Positions 53,202 to 60,585 of a stretch of 64,000 nt of DNA are shown here, piece by piece. The notes under the pieces are model-generated. The model did not search any database, was not told the DNA's origin, and saw nothing but the letters and a program-made list of their open reading frames with translations. Position numbers and translations under genes: made by a program. Positions within the stretch are counted from its first letter, which is position 1, and every line of letters starts with the position of its first letter. Source of the DNA: an uncultured Victivallis sp. (GTDB lineage Bacteria > Verrucomicrobiota > Lentisphaeria > Victivallales > Victivallaceae); contig CALXOE010000016.1 in NCBI GenBank assembly GCA_944389935.1, forward strand, positions 1 through 64,000, written 5' to 3'.

Positions 53202-54080
53202 ATGAAAATGATGAATTTCGCAGGAGTTTATACCGCGCTCGTGACACCGTTCCGCAATGGAGAGGTCGACTATGAGGCGCTGAAGAAGCTGGTAGAACTC
53301 CAGATCGCAGGCAACGTAAGCGGTATCGTCCCGGTCGGCACCACCGGTGAATCCCCGACCCTGAGCCCGGAAGAGCATCTGAAAGTCATCGAGACCGTCG
53401 TTGAGGTTTCCGCCGGCCGCTGCCAGGTGATCGCCGGGACCGGCGCGAACTCCACGCAGGAGGCGGTCTATCTCACGGCCGAGGCGAAAGCGATCGGCGC
53501 GGACGCCTCGCTGCAGGTGACGCCCTACTACAACAAGCCGACGCAGGAGGGGCTCTACCGCCACTTCTCGACGGTCGCGGACAAGGTCGGGCTGCCGATC
53601 GTGCTCTACAACGTGCCGGGGCGCAGCGGAGTCCCGATCGCGGAAACGACCGTCGCACGCCTCGCGAAGAATCCGGTGATCCGGGCGGTCAAAGAGGCGG
53701 CCGGGAGCGTCGACCGCGTTTCGACGATTCTCGATCTCTGCGACATCACAGTGCTCTCGGGCGACGATTCTCTGACGCTGCCGATGATCGCGGTCGGCGC
53801 GAAAGGGATCATCAGCGTCACCTCGAACATCGTTCCCGGCGAGATGAGCGCGATGGTCAAGGCCGCGCTCGCGGGGGATTTCGCGAAAGCGCTCGAATAC
53901 CACCGCAAATATTACCCGTTCTTCCGCGATCAGTTCATTGAAACCAATCCGATTCCGATCAAGGCCGCGATGGCGATGGTCGGTCTCATGGCCGAGGAGT
54001 ACCGGTTGCCGTTGTGCGAACTCTCCCCGGAACATCGCGAAAAGCTCGCCGCTACCATGAAGCGCTGCGGCATGCTCTGA
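53202..54080 (+). CDS. dapA: 4-hydroxy-tetrahydrodipicolinate synthase
   Basis: A 292-aa cytoplasmic enzyme that condenses pyruvate with aspartate semialdehyde in the lysine/diaminopimelate pathway, feeding peptidoglycan. Active residues are complete: GTTGE (Thr-Thr pair near residue 45), Tyr136 in LYNVPGRSG and the Schiff-base Lys164 in AVKEAAG. GDDSLTLP and the C-terminal ETNPIPIKAAMA are also typical. The ATG at 53202 has ribosome binding site GGAGC; an in-frame ATG 36 bp upstream lacks one. It is monocistronic, ended by a strong terminator. Confidence 0.95.
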   Translation: MKMMNFAGVYTALVTPFRNGEVDYEALKKLVELQIAGNVSGIVPVGTTGESPTLSPEEHLKVIETVVEVSAGRCQVIAGTGANSTQEAVYLTAEAKAIGADASLQVTPYYNKPTQEGLYRHFSTVADKVGLPIVLYNVPGRSGVPIAETTVARLAKNPVIRAVKEAAGSVDRVSTILDLCDITVLSGDDSLTLPMIAVGAKGIISVTSNIVPGEMSAMVKAALAGDFAKALEYHRKYYPFFRDQFIETNPIPIKAAMAMVGLMAEEYRLPLCELSPEHREKLAATMKRCGML

Positions 54081-54102
54081 TCGAACAACCACTGCCATGC
54101 GT

Positions 54103-54138
54103 CCGCACTCTTTCCGCGTGAAAGAGTGCGGATTTTTT
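54103..54138 (+). terminator. Terminator of dapA
   Basis: A perfect 11-bp stem (54103-54113 with 54121-54131, arm CCGCACTCTTT) with a 7-base loop and a T-run at 54133-54138. Confidence 0.9.
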
Positions 54139-54143
54139 GATGT

Positions 54144-54902
54144 TCAAAAGAGAAATGCCGCTTCCGGAAACCACAGCGTTGAGACGCATACGGTCAGATT
54201 CATAACACCGTGCATCAACATCGCGCTCAGAAGATTGCCCCGAACCAGATAAATCACCTGAAACGTCAGCCCCATCACAAACAGTGCGGGAATCCCGAGC
54301 AGAAAGAAGTGGATGAGAGAAAAAATCAGCGAACACAGCAGAACCGACGAAACCGCCCCCAGCGGTCGCAACAGTCCATAGAGAACGCGGCGAAAGAAGA
54401 TCTCCTCGGAAATCGGCGCGCAGATGACCGTGCCGAATACCAGCCCGGCCTGCGCCACGGGTCCCGCCCCGGCCATGATCCTGACGAGATCCTGCTTTTC
54501 CTCGTAGGAGATTCCGAGCCACTCGAGCAGCGCCTGCCAGCCGGCCGTGACGCTGTTTCCGACCAGCAGAATCGCCGCCATGCCAACCACCACAGCCAGG
54601 AAGTCGCCGCATCTGAGCGGACGGATGCCGAGTTTGGCGGAAAACTCCCCTTTCGGCGGGAACAAGCCCAGAACCACCAGCAGAAAAACCGAAGCAGCCA
54701 CTCCCTGGCCGATCGACATCACCGCCATCGGCATGGCCGGATCCCCCAGCGGGATCAGACTTCCGAGCAGGGATCCGCCCATGGCGCCCAGCAACGCCGC
54801 TCCGAACCCTCCGAAAAGGGCAAAAAGCAGAATCGGCCAGTCGAGTTCACACCGCCACGGGATTTGACCAAGCCGGTGGAAAATGTGGCCAGACCGGATC
54901 AC
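54144..54902 (-). CDS. CPBP-family intramembrane metalloprotease
   Basis: A 252-aa membrane protein with about eight hydrophobic segments. The CPBP/Abi signature is present: SEEIFFRRVLYGLL (the EE...R motif 1), FSLIHFF (motif 2 His) and a third His in LMHGVMN. Family members cleave membrane or prenylated proteins, or give phage or bacteriocin immunity; the target here is unknown. The start is a GTG at 54902 that overlaps the tsaE stop (GTGA) with ribosome binding site GGAGG six bases upstream. A longer ATG-initiated reading to 55004 would run antisense-style through tsaE and is not needed. It is the third gene of thiL-tsaE-CPBP. Confidence 0.82.
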   Translation of the reverse strand: MIRSGHIFHRLGQIPWRCELDWPILLFALFGGFGAALLGAMGGSLLGSLIPLGDPAMPMAVMSIGQGVAASVFLLVVLGLFPPKGEFSAKLGIRPLRCGDFLAVVVGMAAILLVGNSVTAGWQALLEWLGISYEEKQDLVRIMAGAGPVAQAGLVFGTVICAPISEEIFFRRVLYGLLRPLGAVSSVLLCSLIFSLIHFFLLGIPALFVMGLTFQVIYLVRGNLLSAMLMHGVMNLTVCVSTLWFPEAAFLF

Positions 54903-55339
54903 GCACCGGCCTCCAGGATGATTTCGCGTTCCGTATCGGAGAGGTGCCGGATCCGCACGACCCTCATTCCAGGCGGCAGGATGTCGGCAATGCGCTCCGG
55001 CCACTCGACGAGAGCGACCGACTCCGGATCGTTGAGAAATTCGTCCACCCCGAACGCGAGCGCCGAGGCGGAATTCCCGATCCGGTAGAGGTCAAGGTGA
55101 TAAAGCATTCCCCTCCCCACCGGCAGCGGATACTCCTGTACGATCGTGTAGGTCGGACTCGACACCGGTTCCGTGATTCCGAGTCCGCGCGCGAAACCGC
55201 GCGAAAACACGGTTTTCCCTGCCCCGAGGTCTCCCTCGAGCGCGATGACCGTTCCGCGCGGGAGTTCCCGCGCGAGAGCAACGGCAAACGCTTCGGTCTC
55301 ATCTTCGGAATGGCTGATGATTTTCTTTTCAATGTTCAT
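54899..55339 (-). CDS. tsaE: tRNA t6A ATPase TsaE
   Basis: A 146-aa ATPase of the TsaB-TsaD-TsaE complex that makes N6-threonylcarbamoyladenosine at position 37 of tRNAs. The Walker A loop is GDLGAGKT (36-43), followed by SPTYTIVQEY (about 60-69), HLDLYRI (about 80-86) and VEWPERI (about 111-117), all family hallmarks. Length is normal. Its start overlaps thiL by 11 bp and its stop overlaps the CPBP start by 4 bp, so the three are translated together. Confidence 0.95.
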   Translation of the reverse strand: MNIEKKIISHSEDETEAFAVALARELPRGTVIALEGDLGAGKTVFSRGFARGLGITEPVSSPTYTIVQEYPLPVGRGMLYHLDLYRIGNSASALAFGVDEFLNDPESVALVEWPERIADILPPGMRVVRIRHLSDTEREIILEAGA

Positions 55340-56216
55340 AACCGTACTTCCCGTTTACGGACAACGGGTTACCATCAGGATCGGTCACGTCCGGCGAGCC
55401 GGACTCCACAACGCCGATCCGGGTCAGTTGCCCGAAATTCCAGTTCTGTTCAAGTTCTCCGGCCCGCTCCGGCGAAACCGTGAAGAGCAATTCATAATCC
55501 TCGCCGTCGGTGAGCGCGCCATTGCAGTCGGCACCCTGCCGCAGCGGCAGTTTCGCCGGATCGACGAGCAGCCGGACGCCGGACGATTCGGCCAGGCGGC
55601 GCGCATCGAGCAGAAGCCCGTCCGACACGTCGAGCATCGCCGAAGCGTAATGCCTTTCGGCCAGGAATCTTCCCTCGGCGAGACGGGGCGAAAAGTCAAG
55701 ATGATGACCGCTCGCAAGCGAATTGCCGAGTTCACCCGTGACATAAAGCCAGTCCCCCGGGGACGCTCCGCTTCGACGCACGACTTCGCCGCGCCGCACC
55801 ATTCCGAGAATGGTCAACGTGGCGACCTCCCCCTCGACCGGCAGCGAGGCGATGTCCCCGCCGACCACCGAAACCCCGTATTCGCGCCCACAGTCGGAAA
55901 CGCCGCGACAGAACTCGAGAACCCAGTCGGACGCCCGCCCCGAAGAGGCGACCGTCAACAAAGCCCAGAACGGATAACCGCCCATCGCGGCGATGTCGCT
56001 CAGATTCCGGCAGAGCAGCTTCCGCCCGGCCTGCCGCGGCGGAGTCGATTCCCGGAAATAATGAACCCCGCCGATAAGCTGATCGACGGCCGCCAGCAGC
56101 AGCCCGTCCGAACTCCATTCGAGCGCGGCACAATCATCACCCGGGCCGACGACGACCGATCCGGCCTGCGGCAGGGTCGGGAGCAGTTGTCTCAAGATTT
56201 CCAGTTCATCCGGCAT
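55329..56216 (-). CDS. thiL: Thiamine-monophosphate kinase
   Basis: A 295-aa enzyme that phosphorylates thiamine monophosphate to the diphosphate cofactor. ATP and metal motifs are GPGDDCAAL (about 28-36), DQLIGGVHYF (about 48-57), RNLSDIAAMGG, the second half GDIASLP, and LDVSDGLLLDARRL near residues 196-209. The ATG at 56216 is preferred: a TTGACT-17-TATATT promoter places transcription start at 56217-56216, so the mRNA is probably leaderless. The GGAGGAGG seen upstream lies in the promoter spacer and is not in the mRNA. A TTG start at 56225 is the alternative. It heads thiL-tsaE-CPBP. Confidence 0.9.
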   Translation of the reverse strand: MPDELEILRQLLPTLPQAGSVVVGPGDDCAALEWSSDGLLLAAVDQLIGGVHYFRESTPPRQAGRKLLCRNLSDIAAMGGYPFWALLTVASSGRASDWVLEFCRGVSDCGREYGVSVVGGDIASLPVEGEVATLTILGMVRRGEVVRRSGASPGDWLYVTGELGNSLASGHHLDFSPRLAEGRFLAERHYASAMLDVSDGLLLDARRLAESSGVRLLVDPAKLPLRQGADCNGALTDGEDYELLFTVSPERAGELEQNWNFGQLTRIGVVESGSPDVTDPDGNPLSVNGKYGYEH

Positions 56217-56223
56217 GATGTTC

Positions 56224-56252
56224 AATATACCTCCTCCCGGGGCGGAAGTCAA
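56224..56252 (-). promoter_or_regulatory. Promoter of thiL-tsaE-CPBP, leaderless type
   Basis: Minus strand TTGACT (56252-56247), 17-bp spacer, TATATT (56229-56224). The predicted start coincides with the thiL ATG. Confidence 0.7.
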
Positions 56253-56253
56253 C

Positions 56254-56282
56254 TTGAAATGGCGATGAATCCCGGGTATATT
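56254..56282 (+). promoter_or_regulatory. Promoter of asnB-trxB
   Basis: TTGAAA (56254-56259), 17-bp spacer, TATATT (56277-56282). It is back to back with the thiL promoter, one base between the two -35 elements. Confidence 0.65.
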
Positions 56283-56337
56283 AATAAGAGAGTGTTTTTT
56301 TGCCGGTTATTGATCTATTTTATTCATCGGAGTTGTC

Positions 56338-58233
56338 ATGTGCGGGATTGCCGGAATCGTCAACCACCGCGGCGATCCCGCCGCTGGTGAAATCATCGCG
56401 GCGATGAACGCCGCACTCGTTCACCGCGGTCCCGACGCCTCGGGGATTTACCTTGACGAGCAGGTCGCGTTCGGCCATCGGCGGCTGTCGATCCTCGACC
56501 TGGAAAACGGCACTCAACCGTTCAAGAACGAGGACGGCAGCGTCATAGCGGTTTTCAATGGCGAGATCTACAACTTCCGCAGATTGCGGGATGAACTCAC
56601 GGCTCGCGGTCACACATTCCGTTCCGCCACCGACACCGAAGTGATCGTCCATCTCTACGAAGAGCTCGGCGGAGAGTGCGTGCGGCTGCTTGAGGGGATG
56701 TTTGCATTCGCCGTCTACAATGCGAAGACCCGGCGGCTGCTGCTCGCCCGCGACCGGCTCGGTCAGAAACCGCTGCTCTACTTCATGACGAACGGGACAC
56801 TGGTTTTCGCCAGCGAATTCTCCGCGCTCAAATGTCATCCGAAAATGCCGACGGAACTCGACGTGAACGCCGTGAGCGACTACCTGAGTTTCCAGTACAT
56901 TCCGGGGCCGGGGACCATCTACCGCAACGTCCATAAACTTGCGCCGGGACATCAGCTTGAATTCCGATTGAACGAGGGGACGACTTCCATCCGCAGCTAC
57001 TGGCATCTCGATCACTCGCTGAAGCTGACCGAGCCGTTCGACGAAGCCGCCCGGACTCTGCGCGGATTGGTTGAAAAATCGGTCGAACGCCGCCTCATGG
57101 CGGATGTGCCGGTCGGAACTTTCCTCTCCGGCGGCATCGATTCGACGATCATCACGGCGATCGCGGCATCGAAACGACTTCCGGAGAAAACAAACGCCTA
57201 TACCATCGGATTCAACGAAACGAAATACGATGAACGCACATTCGCCGCCCGGGCCGCTTCGGCGATCAACCAGCGGACCGGCGGAGGAATCGTCCATATG
57301 GAGCGGGTCGTAAATCCGGGAGATTTCACGCTGCTGGAGAAACTCTGCGCCCATTGCGGCGAACCTTATGCGGACGCCTCGATCCTGCCGACGGCGCGTC
57401 TGTCGGAATTTGCCGCGTCCGGAGTCAAGGTTGCGCTCTCCGGCGACGGTGCGGATGAAATCTTCTGCGGTTACGAACGGTATCTTGCGCTTCGCTGGGC
57501 GTCCCGCTTCTCGCTGCTGCCGGGTTTCCTGCAGCGGCCGCTGCTCAAAGCGGCAAGCGGCCTGATTCCAGACGGGGGGGAGCGTACTCTTTCCGGGCGG
57601 CTGCGCCGCTTTCTCCGGGTTATGGCCGCGACGAAAGAGCAGCGTTATTTCACGCTGCTGGACCGGTGCGGCGCGTCGCTCAAACAGACGTTGTTCGGGG
57701 AAAAACTCCGGGCGGCGGCAAACCGCAACTCCGCAGAACTTTTCGATGCTCTCCAATGGGAGCTGACCTCGGTGAATCAAATTGAGCGGCTCTCGGAAAT
57801 CGACATGCACACCTATCTGCCGGGCGACATTCTCACGAAAGTGGACATCGCCTCGATGATGTATTCGCTTGAAGTGCGGTCTCCATTTCTCGATCGGGAG
57901 GTCGTGGAATTCGCGGCCCGGCTGCCGCTCTCCTACAAATTGCGCGGCACGAAACGCAAACGCATTCTGTGCGAAGCGTTCAAGGATGTGCTGCCGCGTG
58001 AAATCAGCGGACGAGCCAAAAAAGGATTCGGAGTCCCGGTTGCTGCGTGGCTTCGCCGCGACTGGCGCAGTGCGGCGGAACAGGCACTGTTCGACGGGAA
58101 ACTCTGCAATGGAGAATACTTCCGGCGCGAAACGGTTGAAAGCCTCTGGAAAGAACATCTTTCCGGGAAGCGCGATTACAGTTATCTGCTGTGGAATCTT
58201 CTGATTTTCTCGCTGTTTCTGGAACGCAACTGA
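56338..58233 (+). CDS. asnB: Glutamine-hydrolysing asparagine synthetase
   Basis: A 631-aa cytoplasmic enzyme making asparagine from aspartate, ATP and glutamine. The N-terminal class II amidotransferase has its catalytic Cys2 (MCGIAGI), with HRGPDASG and FNGEIYN. The synthetase domain has the ATP loop LSGGIDST (about 263-270), SGDGADEIFCGYERY and the C-terminal KKGFGVP. Members of this family also modify surface glycans or antibiotics, but length and motifs favour AsnB. The ribosome binding site is GGAG. It is followed by trxB after 22 bp. Confidence 0.93.
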   Translation: MCGIAGIVNHRGDPAAGEIIAAMNAALVHRGPDASGIYLDEQVAFGHRRLSILDLENGTQPFKNEDGSVIAVFNGEIYNFRRLRDELTARGHTFRSATDTEVIVHLYEELGGECVRLLEGMFAFAVYNAKTRRLLLARDRLGQKPLLYFMTNGTLVFASEFSALKCHPKMPTELDVNAVSDYLSFQYIPGPGTIYRNVHKLAPGHQLEFRLNEGTTSIRSYWHLDHSLKLTEPFDEAARTLRGLVEKSVERRLMADVPVGTFLSGGIDSTIITAIAASKRLPEKTNAYTIGFNETKYDERTFAARAASAINQRTGGGIVHMERVVNPGDFTLLEKLCAHCGEPYADASILPTARLSEFAASGVKVALSGDGADEIFCGYERYLALRWASRFSLLPGFLQRPLLKAASGLIPDGGERTLSGRLRRFLRVMAATKEQRYFTLLDRCGASLKQTLFGEKLRAAANRNSAELFDALQWELTSVNQIERLSEIDMHTYLPGDILTKVDIASMMYSLEVRSPFLDREVVEFAARLPLSYKLRGTKRKRILCEAFKDVLPREISGRAKKGFGVPVAAWLRRDWRSAAEQALFDGKLCNGEYFRRETVESLWKEHLSGKRDYSYLLWNLLIFSLFLERN

Positions 58234-58255
58234 CTAACGAAGAGGAGAAACGATC

Positions 58256-59191
58256 ATGATACAGGAAAAGCTCGTCATCGTCGGCAGCGGGCCGGCGGGT
58301 TACACTGCCGCGATTTATGCAGCGCGCGCGAATCTGAATCCGCTTATTCTGGCCGGATCGGTTCCGGGGGGGCTGCTGACTCAGACCACGCATGTGGAGA
58401 ACTTCCCGGGCTTTCCCGAGGGGATTACGGGCTACGACCTGGTAATGGGAATGCAGCAGCAGGCGGAGCGGTTCGGTGCCCGGGTCGAGTATGATGAAAT
58501 CGTTGAATTTCAACTTACGGACGGGGGGATTCAAACGCTGAAACTCTCCTCCGGCGAAACGATTGAAACGGAAGCGCTGATTCTCGCGACCGGTGCGAGC
58601 CCGCGTTATCTTGGAATTCCGTCCGAAGAACGGCTGCGGAACAAGGGGGTTTCCGCCTGTGCGACCTGCGACGGGGCTTTCTACAAGGATGTTCCGGTAG
58701 CGGTGCTTGGCGGAGGCGATTCCGCGATGGAGGAGGCGACGTTTCTCACGCACTTTGCGAGCAGGGTGTATGTGGTGCATCGGCGTGACGAGCTGCGTGC
58801 GTCGCCGATCATGGCGGAACGGGCGAAAGCGAATCCGAAGATCGAATTCGTCTGGTCGAGTGAAGTCGAAGAGATCCTCGGCGAGAACAAGGTGACGGGA
58901 TTGCGTATTCGGAACAACAAGACCGGCGAAGTCTCGGAACTTGCGTGCAACGCGGTTTTTGTCGCGCTCGGCCACGTGCCGAACACGGGACTCTTCAAGG
59001 CGTTCATCGACACGGACGCCGCGGGCTATGTGGTTCTCAAGGGGGATACTTCGATGACGAAACTTGCAGGAGTTTTCGCTGCGGGAGACTGTGCAGATCC
59101 GCGCTATCGCCAGGCGATTTCCGCTGCGGGGATGGGTTGCAAAGCGGGAATTGACGCGGAGCGCTACCTTGAATCCCGCCATCGGCATTGA
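58256..59191 (+). CDS. trxB: Thioredoxin reductase
   Basis: A 311-aa flavoenzyme that passes electrons from NADPH to thioredoxin. The FAD site GSGPAGYTAAIYAARA (about 11-26), the redox pair CATC (Cys135, Cys138), the NADPH site GGGDSAMEEATFL (about 151-163) and the C-terminal GVFAAGDCADPRYRQ are all present. Length is normal. The second gene after asnB, with a strong terminator behind. Confidence 0.95.
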   Translation: MIQEKLVIVGSGPAGYTAAIYAARANLNPLILAGSVPGGLLTQTTHVENFPGFPEGITGYDLVMGMQQQAERFGARVEYDEIVEFQLTDGGIQTLKLSSGETIETEALILATGASPRYLGIPSEERLRNKGVSACATCDGAFYKDVPVAVLGGGDSAMEEATFLTHFASRVYVVHRRDELRASPIMAERAKANPKIEFVWSSEVEEILGENKVTGLRIRNNKTGEVSELACNAVFVALGHVPNTGLFKAFIDTDAAGYVVLKGDTSMTKLAGVFAAGDCADPRYRQAISAAGMGCKAGIDAERYLESRHRH

Positions 59192-59212
59192 GAAATCAGG
59201 AAACGATCAAGC

Positions 59213-59244
59213 GGCGACTCTCTTTTGAGGGTCGCCTTTTTTTT
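59213..59244 (+). terminator. Terminator of asnB-trxB
   Basis: A 10-bp stem with one G-T pair (59213-59222 with 59227-59236, arm GGCGACTCTC), a TTTT loop and eight T after it (59237-59244). Confidence 0.9.
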
Positions 59245-59412
59245 GCGAGTGCGCTCGACTTTCTCCGGCTGTTTTTCTCCCCTTTCGGGCATGAGAGCCG
59301 GGTTCAAATCGAGTGCCGACTCTCCGAATGCGGTTATTTCCCGGCCGTTATCCGCTTGTCGAGGCAGTACAATGCAATTTTTTTATTTCCGATCCTAAAA
59401 TCAATCCGATAC

Positions 59413-59441
59413 TTGACGAAATAAACTTGTGGCAGTATTTT
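59413..59441 (+). promoter_or_regulatory. Promoter of the PEGA lipoprotein gene
   Basis: TTGACG (59413-59418), 17-bp spacer, TATTTT (59436-59441); identical hexamers and spacing to the DUF362 promoter. Confidence 0.65.
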
Positions 59442-59493
59442 TCTATTGCGGTATTTTGGATGCGAAACAACGGATTATATGAGAGGGACGAGT

Positions 59494-59892
59494 ATGAAAC
59501 GGATCAATCTCTTAAGCCTGGCCGTGATTATGATGAGTCTTGGAACGGGGTGCTCGTTTTTTGGCAACAAAACTCAGGAGATCACCGTTAACGTAAGTCC
59601 AGCCGATGCACATGTACTGATCAACGGAGAAACTTATACTCCGCCGGTAAAGATGATGGTTCCCACAACAAAGTCATTGACAATAACTGCGATAAAACCA
59701 GGTTACGTGAGCCAGACTGTATACACGAGAAGAAGCCTGAGCAAGCTCGGAATATTGGATCTGGTGGGGCTCTTTACAATCTTGGTCCCGGGAATCGGAT
59801 TTGTCTCTGATGGAGCTTACGAAATCACCAATCCGCACATCTATTTTCAACTGAGAAAATTACCGCCGGAAGAACTCTCGCAGGAAAACTGA
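59494..59892 (+). CDS. PEGA-domain lipoprotein
   Basis: A 132-aa protein. A lipoprotein signal with lipobox LGTGC gives a mature Cys at about residue 20. The mature protein has a PEGA-like beta domain (about 30-72: ITVNVSPADAHVLINGETY ... LTITAIKPGYVSQ), a fold common in S-layer, transglutaminase and surface proteins. A hydrophobic glycine-rich segment (about 84-105, LGILDLVGLFTILVPGIGFVSDGAYE) follows, as in related small envelope lipoproteins. The start at 59494 has ribosome binding site GAGAGGGA. GC content is below that of its neighbours, suggesting transfer or relaxed selection. Exact role unknown. Confidence 0.75.
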   Translation: MKRINLLSLAVIMMSLGTGCSFFGNKTQEITVNVSPADAHVLINGETYTPPVKMMVPTTKSLTITAIKPGYVSQTVYTRRSLSKLGILDLVGLFTILVPGIGFVSDGAYEITNPHIYFQLRKLPPEELSQEN

Positions 59893-59917
59893 ACAGGGAT
59901 CAAAGGAATCACTGCGG

Positions 59918-60290
59918 TCAGCTCCGAAAGCTGGATGACTTAACCTTTTCATTGGGTTTCGTCTGATAACGTCCCAGGTGAATAAACCGCTGCAATGGCG
60001 GAAAGGTTGCTCCGCACGCGGAGCAACTCACTTGCCGGAACGGCATTTGAATTCCGAACCGGTTCGAATACGACGTTCAAAGCTGCCGTTTAAACGAAAA
60101 TGACCATGATCGCAACATTTCAAGGCATCCAGCCTGCCGTGAAAAGGTCGTTGGATCGAGATTTCCTGAACCATCCGTAAAATCATCTTCAACAGTTCGG
60201 CGAAAGCCTTGTGTTCGTACACATCAGCCGATTGGTTACAAGTTCGTCCAGAGAAAAACCGGTTTCCGATTGACAAAACGGCAAGTCCAT
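59918..60290 (-). pseudogene. Decayed zinc-ribbon transposase remnant
   Basis: The protein is split over three frames. It starts MDLPFCQSETGFSLDELVTN (from 60290), continues in another frame with YEHKAFAELLKMILRMVQ and FRLNGSFERRI, and shifts again at about 60030 into RQVSCSACGATFPPLQRF and LGRYQTK before a stop at 59918-59920. The pattern F-K-C-R-x-V-x-C-x-x-C-G-x-T-F-x-P-L resembles the N-terminal zinc ribbon of some multicopy transposases. At least two frameshifts and loss of the catalytic domain mean it is dead. The family assignment is tentative. Confidence 0.45.
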
Positions 60291-60407
60291 GCTACTTATA
60301 ATTTTACCCTGCATCTGCGTTTCCTTTATCTGGGATTTTGAGCAAACCCAAAATAAAGAGCAGATGCCCCGCTGTCAAACAACACGTCCCATCACAAAAT
60401 CGGGGAC

Positions 60408-60445
60408 ATTGTCAAATAATTTTACTGGCAAAAATATTTGACAAT
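60408..60445. repeat. Perfect 11-bp inverted repeat
   Basis: Arms ATTGTCAAATA (60408-60418) and TATTTGACAAT (60435-60445) with a 16-base loop. It may be an insertion-sequence end, a regulator site or a small element; no neighbouring gene explains it. Confidence 0.7.
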
Positions 60446-60472
60446 CCAGCCGCGGATCTATTTTTATCTTAA

Positions 60473-60501
60473 GGCAACCAACTGAAAACCAAATGGTTGC
60501 C
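60473..60501. repeat. 8-bp inverted repeat
   Basis: Arms GGCAACCA (60473-60480) and TGGTTGCC (60494-60501) with a 13-base loop, 27 bp right of the previous inverted repeat. No T-run follows, so it is not a standard terminator. Confidence 0.6.
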
Positions 60502-60585
60502 ATAAAGAACCTGCTTTTTTTTCAGTGATATTGAATCCGTCAAAACAGCTCACCGGGGAGTAATCTATTTTGCAACTAAACTCCA

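Larger units (their letters stand above)
60291..60585. other. AT-rich gap with two inverted repeats, no gene
   Basis: Between the transposase remnant and the PL8 gene there is no ORF with a ribosome binding site. The region holds two hairpin-forming repeats (60408-60445 and 60473-60501) and is AT-rich, consistent with mobile-element debris. Confidence 0.5.

Noticed and set aside
54899..55004. N-terminal extension of the CPBP protease to an ATG at 55004
   Set aside because: The extra 34 residues overlap tsaE out of frame and are not hydrophobic; the GTG at 54902 has a good ribosome binding site and the usual 4-bp coupling overlap.
60028..60276. An intact 82-aa gene on the minus strand
   Set aside because: Neighbouring frames continue the same zinc-ribbon protein on both sides, so this is one piece of a frameshifted transposase.
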